Part shown: one piece after another, positions 1 through 4,751 of the stretch
How the letters are laid out: the number at the start of each line of letters is the position of its first letter
How positions within the stretch are numbered: the first letter of the stretch is position 1
Assembly (NCBI GenBank): GCA_024278015.1
Contig: JAJRUC010000490.1
Span: forward strand, 1-5,090
Length of the DNA: 5,090 bases
Source: Chloroflexota bacterium
GTDB lineage: Bacteria > Chloroflexota > Anaerolineae > 4572-78
Direction of reading: 5' to 3'
Position numbers and translations under genes: made by a program
Notes under the pieces: model-generated
Databases searched by the model: none
Told to the model about the DNA's origin: nothing
What the model saw: only the letters and a program-made list of their open reading frames with translations

Positions 1-29
1 GCAAGCCGCCCCCACGGGTATCAACAGGA

Positions 30-686
30 TTAAAACAGCCCGTTTTGATAGCGGAAGGTGCGCTTAAGAAAAACCCGTTTAAAAACCAGCCGGTCAATTT
101 CCTGATATCCGAATTTGCGAATCATTTTTTGGGAGGGGGCGTTATTGACATCGGCGATGACAATAGCCCGTTTGAACTTGCCCGATTTGTGGTTTTGCAA
201 GTAGCGCAGTTGCTCAATGTGCATCGGATACTGAATACCCAGGCGGCGATAGTCGGGCGCGGTGTACACATCGTCAATGTACACATCGCCGGGGCTGAGT
301 CGCATTTCGAGGTTGTCCAGGTTGAAGGAAATTTCATCGGTGGCCCAGGCAAAGGCAATCAACTTGTCTTCATGCAGGGCCATAAAACAGTTGCGGCCAT
401 GGTTAAGCCGCTGAAGGGTGTAGGCTACTTGAGACGGAGACTGTATTTGCCGAAAACAGGCCGCGTCGGCGGGCGTGGCGGCCCGGTACACAATGGGCAG
501 CCGGGGCGTGTAGCTCGGCAGGGGGGCAGCCAGCGGGTAGGCGAAGATGGTATACTCGATTTTGTGGTAAAGCAGCCTGGACACAGGAATTAATTGCCAC
601 GTTTCCGGGCTGAACAGTTGCCGGCGACGGGCGAAAAAGAGCAGGTCTTGCCATACTCTCCATAATTTGGTGGCGGTATTCCTCAT
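30..686 (-). CDS. GNAT-family N-acetyltransferase
   Basis: Predicted acetyl-CoA-dependent N-acetyltransferase of 218 residues; the substrate cannot be read from the sequence. The GNAT fold occupies about residues 66-205. It opens with a typical first strand and helix (YRAATPADAACFRQI, 67-81). The acetyl-CoA loop region follows at 135-165 (VYIDDVYTAPDYRRLGIQ), where the R-R-L-G-I-Q loop departs from the usual Q/R-x-x-G-x-G/A at its last position. The C-terminal motif (ADVNNAPSQKMIRKFGYQEI, 178-197) is the classic 'N-x-x-S/A...-GF/Y' signature. The first ~65 residues are a basic, aromatic-rich extension of unknown role without a clear membrane segment. ATG at 684-686 is preferred: AGAGGGA lies 4 nt upstream and the predicted transcript gives a 35-nt leader. 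An in-frame TTG at 711-713 would add 9 residues but leaves only an 8-nt leader from the predicted start. The gene is transcribed divergently from the signalling genes, so no functional link is implied. Confidence 0.88.
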   Translation of the reverse strand: MRNTATKLWRVWQDLLFFARRRQLFSPETWQLIPVSRLLYHKIEYTIFAYPLAAPLPSYTPRLPIVYRAATPADAACFRQIQSPSQVAYTLQRLNHGRNCFMALHEDKLIAFAWATDEISFNLDNLEMRLSPGDVYIDDVYTAPDYRRLGIQYPMHIEQLRYLQNHKSGKFKRAIVIADVNNAPSQKMIRKFGYQEIDRLVFKRVFLKRTFRYQNGLF

Positions 687-727
687 ATCGTCCCTCTGAA
701 GCCTGAATCGCAATATATCCTCTGAAA

Positions 728-756
728 ATTGTAGGGCAAGTGAGGAAAAGTGTCAA
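728..756 (-). promoter_or_regulatory. Sigma70-type promoter of the acetyltransferase gene
   Basis: Read on the minus strand, TTGACA (751-756, a perfect -35) is followed after exactly 17 nt by TACAAT (728-733, one mismatch to TATAAT). The predicted transcription start is near 721, giving a leader of about 35 nt before the ATG at 686. It is the strongest housekeeping-type promoter match in the window and suggests unregulated, fairly strong transcription. It is a sequence match only. Confidence 0.75.
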
Positions 757-819
757 TGCAACCCAAAAAAATCGCGCCGGCGTAGACGCAGTGCAGGTCT
801 TCAACCCAATCAGCCGTAA

Positions 820-835
820 TGTAAGCCATATTACC
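820..835 (+). promoter_or_regulatory. Putative Crp/Fnr-family operator (TGTAA-N6-TTACc)
   Basis: The 16-bp imperfect palindrome has arms TGTAA (820-824) and TTACC (831-835), with four of five arm pairs complementary. This is the half-site and N6 spacer layout of Crp-family boxes, and it includes GTA-N8-TAC (821-834), the NtcA consensus. Its centre, 827.5, is exactly 41.5 bp upstream of the start predicted from the -10 at 857-862, which is the class II activator position. The regulator encoded at 1160-1834 is the natural candidate to bind it. A second, overlapping inverted pair GTAAT/ATTAC (816-820/830-834) has a 9-nt spacer and is the weaker reading. Binding is inferred, not shown. Confidence 0.5.
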
Positions 836-853
836 CGGAAACTATGGTTTTTG

Positions 854-862
854 TGCTACACT
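854..862 (+). promoter_or_regulatory. Extended -10 promoter of the thioredoxin-like/crp/phosphatase gene set
   Basis: TGcTACACT is an extended -10 element (TG at 854-855, hexamer TACACT at 857-862, also matching TAN3T). At the expected -35 position, 15-19 nt upstream of the hexamer, there is no TTGACA-like sequence. The putative Crp-type box occupies that area instead, as expected of an activator-dependent promoter. The predicted start is near 869, giving a leader of about 25 nt before the GTG at 894. A near-palindrome AAACTATGGTTT (839-850) lies between box and -10 and could be a second protein site. Confidence 0.5.
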
Positions 863-893
863 ACCCTAAATTTTTCAGGAAAGGGACAGGACT

Positions 894-1151
894 GTGCCAC
901 ATAAATTACAGGTTTATATTGCCGATGATTGTCCGGGCTGCGCGCAAGCGCGTCATTTGGTGAACGTTGTTACCAGAAATTACCCAAAATTGAAAATTGA
1001 TTTGTTAAATTTGAGCAACCCGGATACAATTTGTCCAGATAATATTTTTGCCACCCCGACATTTGTGCTGGATAATCAAATTATTTTTCTTGGAAATCCG
1101 TCAATCGTTGAGCTGAAGCAGGAGTTGCTTCAGCTGGGGGCAGGTGACTGA
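894..1151 (+). CDS. Small thioredoxin/glutaredoxin-like protein, CPGC motif
   Basis: An 85-residue cytoplasmic protein with the compact thioredoxin-like fold. The first strand (LQVYIADD, 5-12) runs into the redox pair C13-P-G-C16, then helix 1. A second strand (LKIDLLNLS, 33-41) follows, and the cis-proline motif ATPTFVLD has P55. The last strand and helix (QIIFLGNPSIVELKQELLQL) complete the fold. Both cysteines are present, so disulfide exchange is possible; an extra Cys47 lies outside the motif. No signal peptide or membrane anchor is seen. The length fits glutaredoxin-like mini-thioredoxins rather than full thioredoxins (about 105 residues). GTG at 894 is chosen because AAGGGA (881-886) lies 7 nt upstream. 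The gene ends 8 nt before the Crp-like gene, implying one transcript. It is clearly AT-richer than its neighbours (about 41 percent GC by hand count over 901-1140). The partner protein is unknown; redox signalling to the downstream regulator is speculation from gene order. Confidence 0.8.
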   Translation: MPHKLQVYIADDCPGCAQARHLVNVVTRNYPKLKIDLLNLSNPDTICPDNIFATPTFVLDNQIIFLGNPSIVELKQELLQLGAGD

Positions 1152-1159
1152 GTGATGCC

Positions 1160-1834
1160 ATGACCAATCTCGACCAAAAAATCGGATATCTGAAGATGAT
1201 TGACATCTTTCAGGATTTATCCAGGCAAGAAATCCAGCAAATGGATAAATCGATTACCATGAGTACCTGCAAGGCCGGCAAGGTCTTTTATCAGCCCGAA
1301 GACCGGGCGCAGGTACTCTTTATTTTGAAGAAGGGGCGGGTGCAGTTTTACAAAATATCGCCCGACGGCAAAAAGCTCATCGTCTCGACCATTGGGCCGG
1401 GCACAGTTTTCGGCGAAATGTCGATGCTGGGGCAGGGTATGCACAACACCTTTGCCGAAGCGCTGGATGATTGCCTGCTGTGCGTGATGAGCCGTCACGA
1501 CGTTGAATATATGATACTGAACAAGCCGCAGGTGGGCTTGCGAATTATGCAGGTTTTGTCCGGGCGGCTCACTGAATCGGAAGCGCGACTGGAAAACCTG
1601 GCCTTCAAAACCATCTCCGGCCGGTTGGCTTCGCTGCTGCTCAAACACTATCATCAATCCGGGCCGGAGGTTAAGGGGTTCACCCATCAGGACCTGGCCG
1701 ATACAATCGGCACCTACCGGGAAACGGTGACGCAAACCCTGAACGAATTTAAATCCGCGGGCATCATCAAAATTGGCCGCAAACGCATCGAGATTTTGGA
1801 CGCGGCCGCTCTGGAGGACATGGCCCTCGGTTAA
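1160..1834 (+). CDS. Crp/Fnr-family transcriptional regulator
   Basis: A 224-residue DNA-binding regulator of the usual Crp length. Residues ~10-125 form the cyclic-nucleotide-binding beta roll (FYQPEDRAQVLFILKKGRVQFY, then PDGKKLIVSTIGPGTVFGEM), 126-155 the dimerisation helix, and 174-215 a winged helix-turn-helix. The recognition helix contains Y-R-E-T-V-T-Q (186-192), which matches the Crp R-E-x-V core. The ligand pocket keeps G85-E86, but the Arg-Ser pair that holds the cyclic-nucleotide phosphate in E. coli Crp (R82-S83) aligns with N96-T97. Canonical cAMP binding is therefore doubtful. There is no N-terminal four-cysteine cluster as in Fnr; the only cysteines are C37, C105 and C108. The start ATG at 1160 has only a weak GAGTG site and follows the previous stop by 8 nt, suggesting translational coupling. 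It may activate its own promoter through the box at 820-835. Family call firm; signal and regulon unknown. Confidence 0.9.
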   Translation: MTNLDQKIGYLKMIDIFQDLSRQEIQQMDKSITMSTCKAGKVFYQPEDRAQVLFILKKGRVQFYKISPDGKKLIVSTIGPGTVFGEMSMLGQGMHNTFAEALDDCLLCVMSRHDVEYMILNKPQVGLRIMQVLSGRLTESEARLENLAFKTISGRLASLLLKHYHQSGPEVKGFTHQDLADTIGTYRETVTQTLNEFKSAGIIKIGRKRIEILDAAALEDMALG

Positions 1835-1854
1835 TTACGTCAAAGCCACTGTGT

Positions 1855-3906
1855 ATGCTGAAGCTGGAAACCATTCTGAACGAAAACGCTCATATTTTTG
1901 ACACGCTGGCCCGGTATTGGCGTCAAATTACCGGCGGAGCGTTGCTGCTGCTGGCCGCCGACGGCTCAATTTTGCGCCCGTTGACGGACACCTCGCCCCT
2001 GCCCAAAACCCGCCTTGAGGTGCAACCCGATGAATCGCTGCAAATTTCATCAACCTTGCAGCTTGTCAGCACCCCGCTGCGCCGGGACAAAACACACTAC
2101 GGCTACCTCATCGGCAAAAATACCACAGAAAGAAATCTGGCCCTGTTGCAATGGATGGCCGAAGTCTTTTTGGACCGGGTTGAAAACGAGCAAGCCCTGC
2201 AAGGCATGACCGATGAATTGATTTCTGCCTGGGACCAACTGGACCTGGTGTATCGCATGTCGCAGACTTTTGCCCGCGAGCCGAACCTGATTGATGCCCT
2301 GACCTCTATTTTGAACGAAATTATCAGCGTGGTTAAAGTAGAAAACGGGTTCATCCGCCTCTTTCTGGATGACCAGGCCGTTTACGTGACCGCCGGGCGC
2401 CGCACATTGCCCAAATTTATCTTTCAGCCGGAATTTGCCGAAGAACTGTTGGCGATGGGGCCGACGATACTGTTCAACACCCAGGAAAAATTTCGGCAGC
2501 TCCGGCCTGATTTGCCGGTGAATATCCTGAACCTGTTGGGCATCACCATCAACATTGCCGACGATACCAGCGCCCTGCTGGGCTTGATGAATCATATGCG
2601 GCATAATTTTTCGGCGGGCGACGTGAAACTGGTGACGGCCATTTCCGAGCAAATTGGGGCCATCATCAATAATTTCAAGTTGCAGCAGGAAATTATTGTG
2701 CAGGAACGGGTGCAGCGGGAACTGGAAATTGCCGCCGAAATTCAGGAGAGCCTGCTGCCCCTGTCTATCCCCGATGTCAGCGGCGTTTCCATTGATGTCA
2801 GCAACCTGCCCGCTTACGAAGTGGGCGGCGATTGTTACGATTTTTTCCGCGTGGCAGAGCATCAACTGGTGATTGTGGTGGGCGACGTGGCCGGCAAAGG
2901 CGTGCCCGCCGCCATGTTCACCTCGCTGGCCCGCACCATGCTTAAAGTTGAGGCCGCGCATAATCAGGAGCCGCACATCATCCTTAAACGGGTCAACGAG
3001 GCCTTGTATCAGGATTTGTGGCAGGCCGAATTGTTTATTACGGCCTTCATCGCCACCTTCGATAGCCGGCATAATGTGTTGCTGTACGCCAACGCCGGGC
3101 ACGTGCCGGGTATCATCTATCACACCCAGTCCAAAACATCGCGGCTGCTGAAGGCCACATCATTGCCGTTTGGCCTGTCCGGGTACGATTACAAGACCAC
3201 GCAGTACGTTCCGCTGGCCCCCGGCGATTTGCTCATTTTGTTCACCGACGGCATCTCCGAGGCGCAGAATCCGCAGAACGAGTTGTTCGGCTTGCAGCGC
3301 ATCCAGCGGTTGGTGCATCAACACGCCGATAAATCGCCCGCGATATTGAAGCAAATCATCTTGAAAAGCGTGGCGGAATTTCGACAGACGGCTATGTATG
3401 TGGATGACGTGACGTTGGTGGTGGTTAAATTCACCCTGGAAAACGTAAAATCGCAACCGCTTGAGGCGCAAACTGTTTTGAAAAAGATACCCTTTGAATA
3501 CGCCGCCGATTTGGCTGCTCTGGCCGATATTTCACAGTGCGTAACCGCTGCCTGTCGCAGCCTGGAGAATTTGCCCGCCGATTCCAAACGCGATGACTTC
3601 ATCTATCTGGTAGAATTGGCTGTTTCCGAGATTTGTACTAATATGATTGAACACGCCTATGCCAACCACACCGGGAACATCACCGGGCAGATTTCGCTCA
3701 CGGATGTGGGCGTGCAAATAGATATTTACGACCAGGGCATCAGCTTCAACCCGAATGCCGTGCCGCCGCCCATCTCGGACCCGATGGACCCCACCGAAGG
3801 CGGCTACGGCTTGCACATTGTGCGGCAAATCATGGACGTGGCCGAATACCAGGCCAATACCGCGCAGGGGAATCACTGGCGGTTGGTAAAGTACATGCCG
3901 ACGTAA
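1855..3906 (+). CDS. GAF-SpoIIE/RsbU-type phosphatase fused to RsbW-like HATPase kinase
   Basis: A 683-residue bifunctional partner-switching protein, probably cytoplasmic (no signal peptide or membrane helix). In order: a compact GAF-like N-terminal sensor (~1-112), a helical linker (~113-140), a GAF domain (~143-275), and an amphipathic switch helix ending RELEIAAEIQESLLP (288-302). The PP2C/SpoIIE phosphatase spans ~303-526, with metal-ligand motifs GGDCYDFF (D326), VGDVAGKG (D344), FTDG (D465) and DDVT (517-520). The HATPase spans ~545-683, with N box E592-x-x-x-N596, G1 motif DQG (626-628) and G2 motif GGYGLHI (649-655). All key residues of both enzymes are present, so both Ser/Thr phosphatase and Ser/Thr kinase activity are expected. 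The likely substrates are the DSSG-containing STAS proteins encoded next door. Known analogues are the RsbU-RsbW-RsbV fusion Rv1364c of M. tuberculosis and the phosphatase/kinase HsbR of Pseudomonas. The gene starts 20 nt after the Crp-like gene with no recognisable Shine-Dalgarno sequence, so translation is probably low or coupled. Confidence 0.9.
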   Translation: MLKLETILNENAHIFDTLARYWRQITGGALLLLAADGSILRPLTDTSPLPKTRLEVQPDESLQISSTLQLVSTPLRRDKTHYGYLIGKNTTERNLALLQWMAEVFLDRVENEQALQGMTDELISAWDQLDLVYRMSQTFAREPNLIDALTSILNEIISVVKVENGFIRLFLDDQAVYVTAGRRTLPKFIFQPEFAEELLAMGPTILFNTQEKFRQLRPDLPVNILNLLGITINIADDTSALLGLMNHMRHNFSAGDVKLVTAISEQIGAIINNFKLQQEIIVQERVQRELEIAAEIQESLLPLSIPDVSGVSIDVSNLPAYEVGGDCYDFFRVAEHQLVIVVGDVAGKGVPAAMFTSLARTMLKVEAAHNQEPHIILKRVNEALYQDLWQAELFITAFIATFDSRHNVLLYANAGHVPGIIYHTQSKTSRLLKATSLPFGLSGYDYKTTQYVPLAPGDLLILFTDGISEAQNPQNELFGLQRIQRLVHQHADKSPAILKQIILKSVAEFRQTAMYVDDVTLVVVKFTLENVKSQPLEAQTVLKKIPFEYAADLAALADISQCVTAACRSLENLPADSKRDDFIYLVELAVSEICTNMIEHAYANHTGNITGQISLTDVGVQIDIYDQGISFNPNAVPPPISDPMDPTEGGYGLHIVRQIMDVAEYQANTAQGNHWRLVKYMPT

Positions 3907-3928
3907 TATTATACCGGCGCATTGAATC

Positions 3929-3955
3929 GTTTATTTTCAAGGGAACGTGTATAAT
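3929..3955 (+). promoter_or_regulatory. Probable promoter of the STAS gene pair
   Basis: A perfect TATAAT lies at 3950-3955, with a predicted start near 3962 and a leader of about 59 nt. A good sigma70 -35 is missing: the sequence 17 nt upstream is TCGTTT, and TTGAAT (3922-3927) is too far away at 22 nt. The same stretch also reads GTTTAT (3929-3934), 12 nt, GTGTAT (3947-3952), resembling the sigmaB-type pattern GTTTAA-N12-15-GGGTAT. The -10 is embedded in the perfect 11-bp palindrome TGTATAATACA (3948-3958), a possible operator. A start of transcription here seems likely; the sigma class is open. Confidence 0.5.
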
Positions 3956-4000
3956 ACAACCCGTCAGGGGCAATGCAGACTCAATTGAACATTTTAATTT

Positions 4001-4016
4001 AAGGAGGACAGGACGG
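4001..4016 (+). promoter_or_regulatory. Strong ribosome binding site of the first STAS gene
   Basis: AAGGAGG at 4001-4007 is a near-perfect Shine-Dalgarno sequence but lies 13 nt before the ATG at 4021, farther than usual. A second purine tract, AGGACGG (4010-4016), is only 4 nt away. This is the strongest translation signal in the window and contrasts with the phosphatase/kinase gene, which has none. It suggests the STAS proteins are made in excess over the enzyme, as expected when they are its substrates. Confidence 0.65.
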
Positions 4017-4020
4017 AATT

Positions 4021-4356
4021 ATGGAGATTTCATTTAACAGTTTGGGGACAGATACCTATCTGGTTAAACTCAACGGCGCGTTAAATGCCCGTTCAGCAGA
4101 AGACACCAAGCAAATTTTCAGAGACCTGGCCGATAAAGGGGCCAAACAGGTGGTTGTCGATTTATCCGGCGTGCCGTTTATTGATAGCTCCGGGCTGGCC
4201 GCGCTGGTTTCCGGCTTGAAGACCTACGGGGGCAACGCCGAGAATTTACGGTTGGCCGCCCCGCAATCGCAGGCCCGCCTGCTGTTTGAACTGACCATGT
4301 TCGACCGGGTGTTCCAGATTTTCGATACGGTTATTGAGGCTCAGAACAACAAGTAA
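4021..4356 (+). CDS. STAS-domain protein, anti-sigma factor antagonist type (copy 1)
   Basis: A 111-residue single STAS domain, the usual size of SpoIIAA/RsbV proteins. An N-terminal beta pair (EISFNSLGTDTYLVKLNG, 2-19) is followed by helix 1 (SAEDTKQIFRDLADKG) and the core strand VVVDLSGVPFIDSSGLAALV (44-63). The D55-S-S-G58 motif supplies the phosphorylatable serine (S56 or S57), placed as in SpoIIAA and RsbV. The C-terminal ELTMFDRVFQIFDT (90-103) is the conserved last helix. In the family, the unphosphorylated form captures the kinase/anti-sigma partner, phosphorylation by the kinase releases it, and the PP2C phosphatase restores it. The neighbouring fused phosphatase/kinase is the likely enzyme pair. 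The gene has its own promoter-like region and a strong AAGGAGG site, and ends 2 nt before copy 2. STAS domains also serve in non-sigma pathways, so the final target is open. Confidence 0.9.
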   Translation: MEISFNSLGTDTYLVKLNGALNARSAEDTKQIFRDLADKGAKQVVVDLSGVPFIDSSGLAALVSGLKTYGGNAENLRLAAPQSQARLLFELTMFDRVFQIFDTVIEAQNNK

Positions 4357-4358
4357 AG

Positions 4359-4703
4359 ATGAACATTCAGCCAGTTGTTATTGAGTCGCCGGACAAAAAT
4401 ATTGTTGAATTGCGCTTTAACGGGCGTTTGGACGGCGCGTGCCAGGCCCAGGTGCGCCGAAGTTTGCACCAGACACTGGCTCAAGCGTCTATTGTGGTGG
4501 TGAATTTTCAAGAGGTTTCGTTTATGGATAGCTCCGGCTTGTCGGCGTTGGTTTCCGGCTTGCGCGTAGCCAGAGAACACAAAAAAGACATCATCCTGAT
4601 TAACTTGCCGGAACAAGCGCAGGTTATCTTCCGGCTAACGATGATGGACCAGGTTTTTACAGTGTTTGCGTCGCGCCGGGCCGCGCTTGATTATTTGGCC
4701 TGA
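4359..4703 (+). CDS. STAS-domain protein, anti-sigma factor antagonist type (copy 2)
   Basis: A 114-residue single STAS domain, paralogous to the preceding gene. The core strand VVVNFQEVSFMDSSGLSALV (46-65) carries D57-S-S-G60 with the putative phosphoserine S58 or S59, followed by SGLRVAREHKKDIILINLP and a last helix FRLTMMDQVFTVF (91-103). LxALVSGL and LTMxDxVFxxF are shared with copy 1, and the DNA around the phosphorylation motif is conserved (32 of 38 positions, 4181-4218 against 4525-4562), pointing to local duplication. The N-terminal half is more diverged, with extra basic residues (QVRRSLHQ), which may alter partner choice. ATG at 4359 is 2 nt after the upstream stop with no Shine-Dalgarno sequence, so translation is probably coupled to copy 1. 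It may be a second substrate of the fused kinase/phosphatase or serve a different partner. Confidence 0.9.
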   Translation: MNIQPVVIESPDKNIVELRFNGRLDGACQAQVRRSLHQTLAQASIVVVNFQEVSFMDSSGLSALVSGLRVAREHKKDIILINLPEQAQVIFRLTMMDQVFTVFASRRAALDYLA

Positions 4704-4751
4704 TATTAAAATTGTCCGCGTTTTTCCAGGGTTTAGAGAGGCTGATTTATA
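4704..4751 (+). other. Short gap between STAS copy 2 and receiver gene
   Basis: Forty-eight bases with no hairpin followed by a T-run that would act as a terminator and no convincing -35/-10 pair. The only clear element is the AGAGAGG ribosome binding site at 4735-4741. Read-through from the STAS genes into the receiver gene is therefore the simplest reading. Confidence 0.45.

Noticed and set aside
1..29. Possible terminator or neighbouring gene end downstream of the acetyltransferase
   Set aside because: Only 29 bases are available and they show no convincing hairpin or coding signature.
45..593. Plus-strand open frame of 182 codons
   Set aside because: It lies entirely opposite the acetyltransferase gene, has low-complexity Gly/Val-rich translation and no recognisable domain, while the minus strand shows clear GNAT motifs and a good promoter.
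687..713. Upstream TTG start for the acetyltransferase (9 extra residues), preceded by AGAGGA
   Set aside because: The predicted transcript starts near 721, so that ribosome binding site would be at the extreme 5' end; ATG at 686 has its own AGAGGGA and a normal leader. Not fully excluded.
403..804. Minus-strand open frame of 133 codons overlapping the acetyltransferase start
   Set aside because: It is frame-shifted relative to the GNAT gene, has no domain, and would span the strong minus-strand promoter at 728-756.
2050..3123. Long minus-strand open frame of 357 codons inside the phosphatase gene
   Set aside because: It is an antisense shadow of the GC-rich third positions of the plus-strand gene; its translation is rich in His, Gln and Gly, with no domain, and the plus strand carries full GAF and SpoIIE motifs.
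3907..4000. Possible terminator between the phosphatase/kinase and STAS genes
   Set aside because: Only the short AT palindrome TAATATTA (3905-3912) is seen, with no GC-rich stem followed by a T-run, so no intrinsic terminator can be supported.
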